From: JBBDJB01 sp040880125
GTDB taxonomy: Bacteria; Planctomycetota; Planctomycetia; Pirellulales; JBBDJB01
Assembly (NCBI GenBank): GCA_040880125.1
Contig: JBBDJB010000056.1
Span: 1-64,000, forward strand
Direction of reading: 5' to 3'
Length of the DNA: 64,000 nucleotides
Made by a program: the position numbers and the translations under genes. The notes under the pieces were generated by a model. That model did no database searches. It worked only from the letters and a program-made list of their open reading frames with translations, and had not been told where the DNA came from. This document shows positions 35,022-44,327 of the stretch, one piece after another (positions within the stretch are counted from its first letter, which is position 1; each line of letters begins with the position of its first letter).

Positions 35022-36218
35022 TTACGGCGCCAGACTGCTCATCCGCCGCAGCCGGCCGACCGCCTCGGACACTGCCTCGATTGCGAAATCGACGTCCTGA
35101 TCGGTGTTAAATCGCCCCAGCCCGAAGCGCAAGCTGCTGCGCGTCAGCCCGTCGTTCAGGCCCAGCGCCCGCAGTACGTGGCTCGGCTCCGGATCGGCCG
35201 ACGTGCAAGCCGCGCCGCTGCTGACGGCCAGGTTGCCCATGCTCATCAGCAGCGCTTCGCCGTCGACGTAGCCGAAGCTCACGTTAAGGTTGCCCGGCAG
35301 TCGCCATGCCGGCTGGTCGAGTGCCGGCCCGTTGAGCGTGACGTCGGCCAGCCGGCCGGCAAGCCCGTCCATCAGCCGCCCCCGCAGCGCCCGCAGCCGC
35401 TGGGTCTCTGCCGGGAGTTCGTCCAGACAAAGTTCAATCGCCCGGGCGAATCCCACGATGCCCGGCACGTTCAGCGTACCGCTGCGCAGACCGCGCTCGT
35501 GCCCCCCGCCCGTGATCTGGGCCTCCAGCCGCACGGCGGGGGAGCGCCGGCGGACATATAGCGCACCGACCCCTTTTGGCCCGTAGATTTTGTGGGCGGT
35601 GAAGCTCATTAAGTCGACGTTCAGGCTCGCCACGTCGACGGGCAGCTTGCCGACCGCCTGCGTCGCGTCGCAGTGCAGCGGCACGCCGCGCTCGCGGCAG
35701 ATGGCGCCGATCTCGGCGATCGGCTGAATCGCCCCGATCTCGTTGTTGGCCAGCATCACCGATACGAGCACCGTGTCGTCGCGGATCGCGTCGGCCACCT
35801 GCTGCGGATCGAGCAGCCCAGCTCGCGGACTGCCGGCCGGTGTCACCTCCAACAACGTCGCCTCATACCCGCGGCGCTGCAGCCGGGCGATCGGATCCAG
35901 CACGGCCCGGTGTTCCGTGGTGACGCTTACGAGGTGATCGCCCCGCCGGCGGGGACGCTCGGCGATGCCGCGTATGGCCAGGTTATTGCTCTCAGTCGCC
36001 CCGCTGGTGAAGACAATCTCCTTCGCCTGGGCGCCGACCGCCGCCGCAATCGACCCGCGGGCCGCGTCCACCGCGTCCTTTGCATCGGAGCCGAAGGCAT
36101 GCCCGACGCTGCCCGGGTTGCCGTATTTCTCGCTGAAATAAGGCAACATCGCCTCCACCACGCGCGGATCGACCCGCGTGGTGGCGTGATTGTCCATGTA
36201 AATAAGCGGTCGCGACAT
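35022..36218 (-). CDS. Cysteine desulfurase (IscS/NifS family)
   Basis: A 398-residue PLP enzyme that removes sulfur from cysteine for Fe-S cluster and tRNA thiolation use. ATG 36218 (MSRPLIYMDNHATTRVDP). Motifs: DNHATT at the start, ATESNNLAI, the PLP lysine in SFTAHKIYGPKGVGALYVR, HERGLRSGTLNVPGIVG, and the active-site loop SSGAACTSADPEPSHVL with its Cys. The SSGAACTS form with the following sequence is the IscS/NifS (group I) type. The Fe-S carrier gene follows 211 bp later. No scaffold (IscU/NifU) gene is in the window. Confidence 0.95.
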   Translation of the reverse strand: MSRPLIYMDNHATTRVDPRVVEAMLPYFSEKYGNPGSVGHAFGSDAKDAVDAARGSIAAAVGAQAKEIVFTSGATESNNLAIRGIAERPRRRGDHLVSVTTEHRAVLDPIARLQRRGYEATLLEVTPAGSPRAGLLDPQQVADAIRDDTVLVSVMLANNEIGAIQPIAEIGAICRERGVPLHCDATQAVGKLPVDVASLNVDLMSFTAHKIYGPKGVGALYVRRRSPAVRLEAQITGGGHERGLRSGTLNVPGIVGFARAIELCLDELPAETQRLRALRGRLMDGLAGRLADVTLNGPALDQPAWRLPGNLNVSFGYVDGEALLMSMGNLAVSSGAACTSADPEPSHVLRALGLNDGLTRSSLRFGLGRFNTDQDVDFAIEAVSEAVGRLRRMSSLAP

Positions 36219-36385
36219 AACGGAATGCTGCTGCGGCAGGGCCAACGAGCCGTCGGGAACAGGCAAGCCTCAAACGCGAGAGGCTGCAATCCTCCATTGT
36301 ACCGCGCCCGAATTTGGCCGGACAGCGGCGAGATGACTGTCGCGGCGCAGCATCTGGTAGGCTTCGATGCTTCATGCCGAGACCC

Positions 36386-36413
36386 TTGGTTGTATCGCGT
36401 GTACCCGTAAAAT
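36386..36413 (+). promoter_or_regulatory. candidate promoter of the phosphohexomutase-uvrC pair
   Basis: -35 TTGGTT (36386-36391), 16-nt spacer, -10 TAAAAT (36408-36413); predicted start near 36420 and ATG at 36475. Both boxes are fair matches. Confidence 0.4.
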
Positions 36414-36474
36414 AAGGTCATCTCCCCATTGCCGCTTCCTGCCACTTCCACCGACTCGCGACCGAGGCCCCGAC

Positions 36475-38280
36475 ATGGATCACGACGCACTGCTAGCGGA
36501 GGTGACCCGCGCTACCGGGGAAAACAAGATCTCCGACAGCGCCGCACGCCATGTCCGTATCTGGCTCGAAGAGCCGCGATACGCGCAGTATGCACCGCAG
36601 GTCGCCGAGCACATCGAGCAGGGGAAGTGGAAGGAGCTTGATGATGCCTTCTGGACGATCATCCCCTTCGGCACCGGCGGACGACGGGGGACGATGTACC
36701 CGATCGGCACCAACGCGGTCAACGACCGCACGATCGGCGAAAGCGCGCAGGGGCTGGCGGAATACGTTCAAGAGGTCCATGGCGGCAGCGCGAAGCTCTC
36801 CTGCGCAATCGCCTACGACACCCGCCACCGTTCGCGGCATTTCGCCCAGTTGTGTGCCGAAATCATGACCGCGGCCGGCTTCACCGTTTATTTCCTCGAC
36901 GGGCATCGCAGCACGCCGGAACTTTCTTTCGCCGTGCGGATGAAGTCGTGCTCGTGCGGGATTATGGTCACCGCCAGCCACAATCCGCCCAGCGACAACG
37001 CCGTCAAGGTCTACTGGTCCACCGGCGGCCAACTGTTGCCGCCGCACGACAAGGCGGTCATCGACAAAGTGATGAACGTGCAGGACGTCCGCCGCAAACC
37101 GTTTGACGAGGCGCTGGCCGAGGGCCAGATCGTGATGTGCCAGGACGAGGTCGATCGGGCGTTCGTCGCCGCGGTCGTTGAGCAGGCGTTCGAAGGCCCG
37201 CGCGACTTGAAGATCCTCTACTCGCCGCTGCATGGAGTCGGAGCCACGGCCGTCTATCCTGTGCTGAAGGCCGCCGGGTTTAACGACGTCGAGATCTTCG
37301 GCCCCCACGCCGAGCCCGACGGCGACTTCCCCAATGTGCCCGAGCACGTCTCCAATCCGGAAAACCCGGCGGTCTTCGACTCGATCATTGAACACGCCCG
37401 AACATCCGGCGCGGAGATTGTCATGGCCAGCGATCCGGACTGCGACCGCATCGGCTGCGCGGCACCGCTCACGCTGTCCCGCGACAGCGAGTGGCGCACG
37501 TTCACCGGCAATCAGATCGGGGCGCTGTTAACCGAGTACGTGCTCGACACCCGCCGCCGGGCCGGCACGCTCTCGGCGGACCATTATCTTGTCAAGACGT
37601 TGGTCACCACGGACATGGTCCGCCGCATTGGCGACGCCTACGGAGTGCGCACTTATGGCGATCTGCTGGTCGGCTTCAAGTGGATCGGCGGCGTGATGGA
37701 CGAGAAGGGGCCCGAGCGATTCGTCCTGGGCGTCGAAGAGTCGCACGGTTATCTGGTCGGCCAGTACGCCCGGGACAAGGACGCTTCGGTGGCCGCCATG
37801 TACCTGGCGGAGTTGGCGGCGCAGCTTAAGACCCAGGGCGAGACGCTGCACACGAAGCTCGATTCGCTGTTCTGGCAGTACGGAGCGCACGCCGAACGGA
37901 CTGTCTCGACAACCATGCCCGGCGCCGAAGGCATGGTCCGGATCAAGTCGCTGATGAGCCGCGTCCGCGAAATCCCGCCCCGGGAACTGGCCGGAATTCC
38001 GGTCCGCTACGTGCGCGACTACGGCAGCGGTCGCCGCCTGGAAGTCGGCGGCCCGGCGCAGCCGCTCGCGGGCCCCAAGGGCGACCTGGTGATGCTCGAC
38101 TTGGAGTCCGAAGGCACATACGTTGCCGTCCGGCCCAGTGGCACCGAGCCGAAGGTGAAGTTCTACCTGTTCGCCTATCAGCCGCCTGAGGCATTGGCCA
38201 ATCTGGAAGACGCCAAAGCGGAACTGCGCCAGCGGCTCTCCGGGATGGAGCGCGACCTGACGGCGTATGCCGAGGCGTGA
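36475..38280 (+). CDS. Alpha-D-phosphohexomutase (phosphoglucomutase/phosphomannomutase)
   Basis: A 601-residue enzyme that interconverts hexose 1- and 6-phosphates, supplying precursors for envelope polysaccharide or glycogen. ATG 36475 (MDHDALLAEVTRATG). Motifs in order: GTGGRRGTMYPIGTN, the phosphoserine loop TASHNPPSDNAVKVYW, the metal loop DPDCDRIG, the sugar loop GVEESHGYLVG, and the phosphate-binding RPSGTEPKVKFY. The length and EESHGYLVG motif point to the large PgcA/PGM2-like subgroup, but substrate choice cannot be fixed. The next gene, uvrC, starts two bases after the stop codon, so the two are co-transcribed. Confidence 0.93.
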   Translation: MDHDALLAEVTRATGENKISDSAARHVRIWLEEPRYAQYAPQVAEHIEQGKWKELDDAFWTIIPFGTGGRRGTMYPIGTNAVNDRTIGESAQGLAEYVQEVHGGSAKLSCAIAYDTRHRSRHFAQLCAEIMTAAGFTVYFLDGHRSTPELSFAVRMKSCSCGIMVTASHNPPSDNAVKVYWSTGGQLLPPHDKAVIDKVMNVQDVRRKPFDEALAEGQIVMCQDEVDRAFVAAVVEQAFEGPRDLKILYSPLHGVGATAVYPVLKAAGFNDVEIFGPHAEPDGDFPNVPEHVSNPENPAVFDSIIEHARTSGAEIVMASDPDCDRIGCAAPLTLSRDSEWRTFTGNQIGALLTEYVLDTRRRAGTLSADHYLVKTLVTTDMVRRIGDAYGVRTYGDLLVGFKWIGGVMDEKGPERFVLGVEESHGYLVGQYARDKDASVAAMYLAELAAQLKTQGETLHTKLDSLFWQYGAHAERTVSTTMPGAEGMVRIKSLMSRVREIPPRELAGIPVRYVRDYGSGRRLEVGGPAQPLAGPKGDLVMLDLESEGTYVAVRPSGTEPKVKFYLFAYQPPEALANLEDAKAELRQRLSGMERDLTAYAEA

Positions 38281-38282
38281 CG

Positions 38283-39644
38283 ATGGCCGAAAACGACCCA
38301 CACCCGGTAAGCGAGACGCCCAAGACGCCCGACCAGTGGCGAGCCCGGGTCCTTGAAAAGGTGCGCCAGTTTCCGCAGACGCCAGGCGTCTACCTGATGA
38401 AGGACGATGCCGGCCGCGTGATCTACGTCGGCAAGGCCAAGAACCTCCGCGCCCGCGCCGGCAGCTACTTCCTCAAGGCGGCCGCCGAGGACCAGCGGAC
38501 CGCGCCCCTGGTCCGCGACCTGCGCGACGTCGACTACCTGGAAGCGGAGAGCGAAGTCGACGCAGTGCTTATGGAAGCCCGGCTGATCAAGGACGTGCAG
38601 CCTCGCTACAACAAGGAAATGAAGGACGACAAGAGCTTCCCGTATCTCCAGATCACCACTCACGAAGACTTTCCGCGCGTGGAGATCACCCGCGAGCCCC
38701 GCACGCGGGGCGTGAAGCTGTACGGCCCGTTCGCCAACGTCAGCAGCCTGCGCGGAGCGTTGCAAGTCCTGCAAAGGATCTTCAAGTTCCGCACGTGCAG
38801 CCTGGACATCGACGAAGGCGACCGCCGCTGGCAATGGTTTCGCCCCTGCCTGTTGGCCTCGATCGAACAGTGCACGGCCCCATGTAACCTGCGGATTTCA
38901 AAGGAAGACTATCGCCGCGATATCAATCGACTGCGAATGTTTCTGGATGGGAAGCGGGTTTCATTGCTGCGGCACATGAAAACGGAAATGCAGCAGGCGG
39001 CCGAAGCGCTGAAATTCGAGGAAGCCGCCCGGCTGCGCGACGAGATTCACATGCTGGAGACGCTCGACGACCGCGGCGACTTGGAGACGCACCAGCAGCC
39101 GGAGGTGTTCTACGTCGATCCGAAGAAGGGCCTGGCCGGCTTGCAGAAGATTCTCAAGCTGCCCGAGACACCGCGCTCCATCGAAGGCGTGGATATCGCG
39201 CACCTGGGCGGCGACGAGACGGTCGCCAGTCTCGTGCAGTTCATCGATGGGCTGCCGTTCAAGCCCAGCTACCGCCGCTACCGAATCCGCGGCGTCGAGG
39301 GCATCGACGACTACGCCAGCATTCACGAAGTCGTCTCGCGGCGTTATCACCGGCTGCGGGAAATCGACCAGCCGATGCCGGACATTCTGCTGATCGACGG
39401 CGGCAAGGGGCAGCTCCGCGCCGGCCTGGCCGCCTTTCACGAGTTGGGCATCAACCCGCCGGTCGTCCTTTCGCTGGCCAAGCGCGAAGAAGAACTGTTC
39501 GTAATGGACGCGGACGAGCCGCTGCGGTTGAGTCGGCACGCCTTCGCGCTGCGTCTGCTGCAATATGTGCGCGACGAAGCTCATCGCTTCGCCCAGCACT
39601 ATCACCACATCCTGCGCCGCAAGTCCACCCTCGGCGAGTCATGA
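38283..39644 (+). CDS. uvrC: UvrC-type excinuclease subunit lacking the C-terminal HhH domain
   Basis: A 453-residue protein; ATG 38283 is two bases past the preceding stop. Domains: GIY-YIG nuclease (GVYLMKDDAGRVIYVGKAKNLRAR), the Fe-S cysteine block (FRTCSLDI, FRPC, EQCTAPC, matching the four cluster ligands known in E. coli UvrC), the UVR motif (EEAARLRDEIHML), and the RNase H-like second nuclease (GVDIAHLGGDETVASLV, LLIDGGKGQL, RDEAHRFAQHYHH). It stops just after that domain, so the tandem helix-hairpin-helix DNA-binding domain (about 150 residues in E. coli UvrC) is missing. No sign of a frameshift follows the stop. It may be a natural short form or a second paralog. Confidence 0.9.
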   Translation: MAENDPHPVSETPKTPDQWRARVLEKVRQFPQTPGVYLMKDDAGRVIYVGKAKNLRARAGSYFLKAAAEDQRTAPLVRDLRDVDYLEAESEVDAVLMEARLIKDVQPRYNKEMKDDKSFPYLQITTHEDFPRVEITREPRTRGVKLYGPFANVSSLRGALQVLQRIFKFRTCSLDIDEGDRRWQWFRPCLLASIEQCTAPCNLRISKEDYRRDINRLRMFLDGKRVSLLRHMKTEMQQAAEALKFEEAARLRDEIHMLETLDDRGDLETHQQPEVFYVDPKKGLAGLQKILKLPETPRSIEGVDIAHLGGDETVASLVQFIDGLPFKPSYRRYRIRGVEGIDDYASIHEVVSRRYHRLREIDQPMPDILLIDGGKGQLRAGLAAFHELGINPPVVLSLAKREEELFVMDADEPLRLSRHAFALRLLQYVRDEAHRFAQHYHHILRRKSTLGES

Positions 39645-39724
39645 CGCAGTGATCGTCCTGGCCGAGACTTTCCCATCTGCGCTTGCAACTCCCTCTCCCC
39701 GCGGGGGGCTAATTCAGTCATTCA

Positions 39725-39749
39725 GCACAGACAGGCATGTCCGTGTCAC
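39725..39749 (+). repeat. dispersed hairpin element, GCACAGACAGG type
   Basis: GCACAGACAGG followed by CATGTCCGTGTCAC; same type as 28379 and 58652. Lies between the convergent uvrC and cytochrome-type genes, inside CAGC/GCTG flanks. Confidence 0.6.
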
Positions 39750-39834
39750 GGCTGAAGGTTGACAGATTCTCCTACAGCAAGACTGGCTGGAGATTTAATT
39801 TCAGCCACTCCCGCCCCGCCTAGCGCGCCACCGG

Positions 39835-42800
39835 CTACCGCACCGTAGGACTGCCGCGACGGGTGGTCACCGACGACGCCGGCAGTTGGCCAAACAACGC
39901 GAACAGGTCCGCGATCTCTTCCAGCGACAGATCGTTGAGCAGATTGTCCGGCATCGCCGACTCGCGGCTCTCGCCGATCTGCTCGATCTGTTCTCGCGAC
40001 AGTTCAAGCTTTTCGCCGCTGGGCGTGAGGACCACGATGTTGCCATCCGCGCCCGGTGCGACGATACCCGTCACCACGCGGCCGTCGGTCGTCGCCACGG
40101 TCTTGCTGGCGTACTGGTCGGAGATGACGTGCGAGGGGAACAGGATCGACTGCAGGATTTCCTTCTTTTGAAATCGCTGGCTAACCGTCGTCAGATCCGG
40201 TCCGATCGACTCGCCGTGCGTGCCGTAGCGGTGGCACTTGATGCACTGGGCCTTCTGAAAAGTCGCCAGCCCTCGTTGCGGATCGCCCTGCAGTCCCCCA
40301 GGGCTTTCGATGAAGCTGAGCAGCTCCGAATACGTCCAGCGGCTTTGCTGCGAGTCGGCCGGCAACGTCGCCGCCGGCTGCGCCGAATACTCTTGCGCAA
40401 ACCACGCCTGCCAGGAGGCCAGGGCGGTTTCCCACGAATCGTTCGGCGTCGAGACCGACTGGCCCGTCCATTTGGTGAGCAGCGCCACGGCCTGCGATGC
40501 GCCCTGCTCTTTCAATCGCAGGCCGGCGAGAATCAACTGCCGGACGGCATCGGGATCGTCGGGGATGCGGTCGACCTCGGCCAGCTTACGCAGCACTTCG
40601 GCCCCGGCCGGTCCCTCGAGAATCGGCAGCGACCGGATCAGGTAAGGCCAGTTCTCGCCTCCGGGTTCCTGTGCCAGTCCCATTGCCACGACGGATCGCC
40701 GCTCCGGATCGCGGTCGTAAACCTTGCGAAGGTAGGCCATTGCCCCGGGGTCGCCGCTGCGGGCAAGCACGGCCACGACGCCCACGCGAAGCTTGTCGGC
40801 CGCTTCTCCCTCCACGACCAGAAGCTCTCGATCGATCTGCTGGATCTGCGAGAGCGTCTCGGCCCCGGGATCACGCGGCAGCCCGGCCAGCAGTGCCAGC
40901 GTGGAACTGGGATACTTCGCCCCGTCGCGAAGCACCAGACGTCGCTGCGCGGGAGTTAGATCGTCAAAAAAGTCGCGCGACGCGCGGTCGATATAGCCGG
41001 CCAGACTATGTCCACCCGGTAGCGTGCGGGCACTCTCGTAGAACCGCAGTAGCTGAACCTTCTGGTCGGTCGTCCAGCCGCCGGTAAAGTGCGGCGCGAA
41101 CATAGCGACGTGCACCTTCTCCGCGTCGTCGATCGAACTTTGGAGCTGCTGGATCATGCGGCCGACGACCAGTGGCTCATCCAGATAGGCAAGCAGCCGG
41201 ATCAGTTCGCGGTTGATGATCGGATTCTGCGAGGGATACTCCCGCGCGATCTGCTGGCTCAGGCCGGGGACTTGCTCGCTGTTCAACGGCGTCCGGTGCA
41301 GGGCCAACTGCATCACGCGGAGCATGTGCAGAAAGTCGTGGTCGCTGATGAACCCCGGCGGGTAGCCGGGATCGTGCGTCTGGCCCTGCATGATCTTCAT
41401 GCATCGGTTGAGGATCGTCTTAGCGCGTTCGGCGTCCGGGTGCGCGATAAGCAGTCCGGCCGATCCGTAAAGGAAGACGCGATGCTGTTTGCTCGCCAGG
41501 ATTTCGTCCTGCCAACGCTGTGCCGGTAAACGTTCCAGCGAGCGCCGTGCCGCGAAGGCTACGTAGTGGTCCGGGTCGGCCAACATGGCGACCAGCCGCG
41601 AAACCGGCGCTTCGTAGCCGCTGCGGCTGATGGCCTCGCAGGCTTTGCGGCGCACGGCGGCGTCCGGGTCCTCCAGCAGTGAGACGAGCCGCTCGAAGCT
41701 GGCGTCGCTGGCGTGCAGTCCCATCAGGAAGGCAACCTTGCCGCGGACCATCGGTGAGCGGTCCTGCGACAGCGCCACGAGTAACTCCGGCGAGGGAAAT
41801 GGCCCGAACAACTGCATGATCTCCAGCGCCCGCACGCGCTGCTCGGCTTTCGCCTGAGTGTCTCTGGCGACCTGCTCCAGTTGCGGATCCCACGTCTCGC
41901 CCATGCGGCTCTTCACTTCGGCGATCTTGCGTCGCCCCCACGCGCTGTGGAGCTGAGTCTGCCGCAGGGCCTGTTGGATGCCTTCGCCGCGGTCGAGGAT
42001 CTGCGGTGGCACCTGGCCGTTCCACACCACGCGGTAAATTCCGCCCGCGGTATCGCGTCCGCCGGTGCAGAAGTAGAGCCATCCGTCCGGCCCGACCGCC
42101 AAGTCAGTCACGTTCAGCGGCCGTCCTTCGACAAACGTGCTGGCGGTGGCGGTGTACGTCGCACCTGTCGGAGTGAATCGCACCAGATGGATGCGCCCCT
42201 CGGCCCAATCGCCGACAAGCAGCCCCTGTTGATATCGCACCGGGTACATGACGTGATCGTAGAAGGCGACGCCCGTGGGCGAGCCGGTGCCCATGTTCAG
42301 CGTGGCAGGCAGACTATCGAGATAATACTCGGGCCATTTGGCCCAACCACTGCGCCAACCATACTCGCCACCGGGCACCAGGTGATTGATGCGCGTCGGT
42401 CGATACCAGGTGGTGCCCTGGTCCCATTCCATATCGGCATCGAAGGTGAACATTTCACCCTGGGCATCAAACGCCACGTCGTAAGGATTGCGGAGCCCGC
42501 CGGCGAACAGCTCGACAAAGCTGCCGTCGATATCGGTGCGGACGATTGTGCCGCCTGGAGCCTTGATGCCTGCCGCGTGTCCGCCCGGGTCTTCGTACCG
42601 AGGTTGGACCAGATCGCCTTCGTACGGATTTGCGAAAGGGCTGGAGACGCTTGGCGGAGTGACGGTCGAGGTGTGATTGCCCACCACGATGTAGATCAGC
42701 CCGTCCGGCCCCAAGCGAACTGCGTGCGCGCCGTGCTCGCCCATCGGCCCTTGAAACCGCAGCAGCGACTCCACCTGTTCCGCCTTTCCGTCACCCTCGG

Positions 42801-43668
42801 CATCGGACACGCGGTACAGCGCTGCTCCGTCCGGACCGTCGCCTACAACGAGCAGCTTGTTGTTCAGCGCCAGCATTCCCTGGCAGTTTTTCAACTGATC
42901 GCAATAGACCGAGACGTCGTCGTGGATGCCGTCGCTATCCGTGTCGCGGACCAGCAGCAGCGGCCCGTTTTCGCGCGAGGCGATGATATGGCCGGCTTCG
43001 TTGAAGGTCATGGCGATCAGTGATCCAGAATCCTCCGGGGCGATCACCCATTCTACGGAAAACTCCGGCGGCACTTTGAAACGGCCGAACTCGCCGGCGA
43101 CTTGCACTTCATTGCCCCAGGGCAGTGTGTTCCCGAACTGCCCGAAGCTCTGGGCGGCGATCCATTCGCTGTCGTTGTAGGTGGCTTTGTTCCAGTGGGG
43201 GAATTCGCGGAGCGACGTCTTCCACTTCGTGTCGCTCGAAAACGGCACGTACGTGCCGCCGGCGGCCTTGACGACCACGCGCGCGACCATTGCGCCGGTC
43301 GATCCGCTACCATTGGTCGACTTGACGGCGATCAAATTGCTGCCGGAGACCAGCAGCGGAGAAATATCGTACACGTCAAGCGTCTTCCAGTTCTCGCCCG
43401 TCCCGACTTGCCGGCCGTTAACGTACAACTCATAAGCGTCGTCGGCGGTGATTTGGATTTGCCCCTCTTGGGGATCGGCAACCTGAAACGTGCGGCGGAA
43501 GTAGCAATCACCCTGGGGAACTTGTTCCTTCGGGTGCGCCGGCGACCAGACCCATTGGGCATCATCGGCGGTCTCCGCGGCGCCTACCCCGGCGCAAGGC
43601 ACGAGCCAAGCAATGCCAAGCAGCAGCGCGGCCGCTGCACGAAAACTGAGCGCATAAGGAGCCTTCAT
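39835..43668 (-). CDS. PVC-type membrane-bound dehydrogenase / CxxCH heme protein
   Basis: A 1277-residue secreted protein. Signal peptide at residues 1-30 (ALLLGIAWLVPCAGVGAAE). Parts: a galactose-binding-like beta domain (about 40-140), a glucose/sorbosone dehydrogenase-like propeller typical of Planctomycetes and Verrucomicrobia (about 205-555, with GPDGLIYIVVGNH, GGLRNPYDVAFDAQGEMF and VGPDGWLYFCTGG), helical HEAT-like repeats (about 590-1100), and a C-terminal single-heme cytochrome domain with QCIKCHRYG (near residue 1140) and a following Met-containing stretch. Such proteins occur in large numbers in planctomycetes, often near sulfatases; none is here. Electron acceptor and sugar substrate unknown. 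Monocistronic. Confidence 0.9.
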   Translation of the reverse strand: MKAPYALSFRAAAALLLGIAWLVPCAGVGAAETADDAQWVWSPAHPKEQVPQGDCYFRRTFQVADPQEGQIQITADDAYELYVNGRQVGTGENWKTLDVYDISPLLVSGSNLIAVKSTNGSGSTGAMVARVVVKAAGGTYVPFSSDTKWKTSLREFPHWNKATYNDSEWIAAQSFGQFGNTLPWGNEVQVAGEFGRFKVPPEFSVEWVIAPEDSGSLIAMTFNEAGHIIASRENGPLLLVRDTDSDGIHDDVSVYCDQLKNCQGMLALNNKLLVVGDGPDGAALYRVSDAEGDGKAEQVESLLRFQGPMGEHGAHAVRLGPDGLIYIVVGNHTSTVTPPSVSSPFANPYEGDLVQPRYEDPGGHAAGIKAPGGTIVRTDIDGSFVELFAGGLRNPYDVAFDAQGEMFTFDADMEWDQGTTWYRPTRINHLVPGGEYGWRSGWAKWPEYYLDSLPATLNMGTGSPTGVAFYDHVMYPVRYQQGLLVGDWAEGRIHLVRFTPTGATYTATASTFVEGRPLNVTDLAVGPDGWLYFCTGGRDTAGGIYRVVWNGQVPPQILDRGEGIQQALRQTQLHSAWGRRKIAEVKSRMGETWDPQLEQVARDTQAKAEQRVRALEIMQLFGPFPSPELLVALSQDRSPMVRGKVAFLMGLHASDASFERLVSLLEDPDAAVRRKACEAISRSGYEAPVSRLVAMLADPDHYVAFAARRSLERLPAQRWQDEILASKQHRVFLYGSAGLLIAHPDAERAKTILNRCMKIMQGQTHDPGYPPGFISDHDFLHMLRVMQLALHRTPLNSEQVPGLSQQIAREYPSQNPIINRELIRLLAYLDEPLVVGRMIQQLQSSIDDAEKVHVAMFAPHFTGGWTTDQKVQLLRFYESARTLPGGHSLAGYIDRASRDFFDDLTPAQRRLVLRDGAKYPSSTLALLAGLPRDPGAETLSQIQQIDRELLVVEGEAADKLRVGVVAVLARSGDPGAMAYLRKVYDRDPERRSVVAMGLAQEPGGENWPYLIRSLPILEGPAGAEVLRKLAEVDRIPDDPDAVRQLILAGLRLKEQGASQAVALLTKWTGQSVSTPNDSWETALASWQAWFAQEYSAQPAATLPADSQQSRWTYSELLSFIESPGGLQGDPQRGLATFQKAQCIKCHRYGTHGESIGPDLTTVSQRFQKKEILQSILFPSHVISDQYASKTVATTDGRVVTGIVAPGADGNIVVLTPSGEKLELSREQIEQIGESRESAMPDNLLNDLSLEEIADLFALFGQLPASSVTTRRGSPTVR

Positions 43669-43985
43669 GGCCGTCCCAATCGCGGGCGAGTTGCGAAGCG
43701 TGAAAGATTGTGAGTGGTTGCGAACCCGGGCACACGTCCTGTTGCCGCCGGGAATCGCTCCGCATCCGTCTGGTACAAAATCGGCGGTACCTTAGCGAGA
43801 CGTCATGCTTTGGGCAACAGAGGTTCCGGCCGGCGGCCGGGTCTCCTCGCAGGCCTTGCCGGCCCTGGCCGAGCAGCGCGTGTACCGCCCAGGCCACCAG
43901 TCGCCTGGAGCGGCCGATCGCGGGTGGCGGTTCTCCCATTCGCCGCGGACGACCATAATTTATGGACTTTTTATTTTCATAACCG
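43669..43985. other. intergenic region upstream of the heme-protein gene
   Basis: About 315 bases, GC-rich until 43950, then sharply AT-rich (43955-43985) where it acts as a likely UP element for the promoter at 43986. No gene, tRNA or recognisable repeat. Confidence 0.4.
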
Positions 43986-44014
43986 TTGACTTTTCAGTCC
44001 TGACTGAATATAAA
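43986..44014 (+). promoter_or_regulatory. near-consensus sigma-70 promoter with AT-rich upstream element
   Basis: -35 TTGACT (43986-43991), exactly 17 nt, -10 TATAAA (44009-44014). Each box matches 5 of 6. Just upstream, 43957-43983 is almost purely A/T, like an UP element. It is among the strongest promoter matches in the window, and no protein gene follows. Confidence 0.7.
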
Positions 44015-44020
44015 TTGCCT

Positions 44021-44327
44021 TGTTCGATTGCACCGTTATATTAGATTTATCGGCCATTGAGGTGGAGTATTCGACCCCATTACAGCTCCTCAAAGACCCT
44101 AGATTAATCATTTTTCTTACATCCCAGGGCTCTCGCCGACACAGAAGGCTGAGCGACTGGATGAGACTGGAACGAGGTGTCCCCGCTATAGCTGGAGTGA
44201 ATCCAGTCGCCACCCGAGTCAACGGAGGCGGACTTTCTAAACACTTCGCAAAACAGGGGTGGTTCAACAAACATTGCCAAAAACAGCGCCGCGCCGCAGT
44301 CGCGAGGCCTTTTGGCCTGCCTTTTTT
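44021..44327 (+). ncRNA. candidate structured non-coding RNA, about 300 nt
   Basis: The stretch runs from the predicted start of the strong promoter at 43986-44014 to an intrinsic terminator at 44305-44327. It contains a perfect 10-bp inverted repeat (GCGACTGGAT at 44153-44162, ATCCAGTCGC at 44201-44210) enclosing 38 nt. The frame that crosses it (44020-44625) has no good ribosome site near its start, no recognisable domains and runs through the terminator. I compared by eye with RNase P RNA, tmRNA, 6S and SRP RNA and did not find their core motifs, though divergent versions of these cannot be excluded. Identity unknown; the boundaries are predictions. Confidence 0.5.
44305..44327 (+). terminator. 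intrinsic terminator of the candidate ncRNA
   Basis: Stem AGGCC / GGCCT with loop TTTT, then GCC and six T residues (44322-44327). The stem is short but all G/C-rich. Confidence 0.55.

Noticed and set aside
44141..44160. ACAGAAGGCT as the CR-V motif of RNase P RNA
   Set aside because: Only a partial match and the GAGGAAAGTCC core is absent upstream, so the RNase P assignment is not supported.
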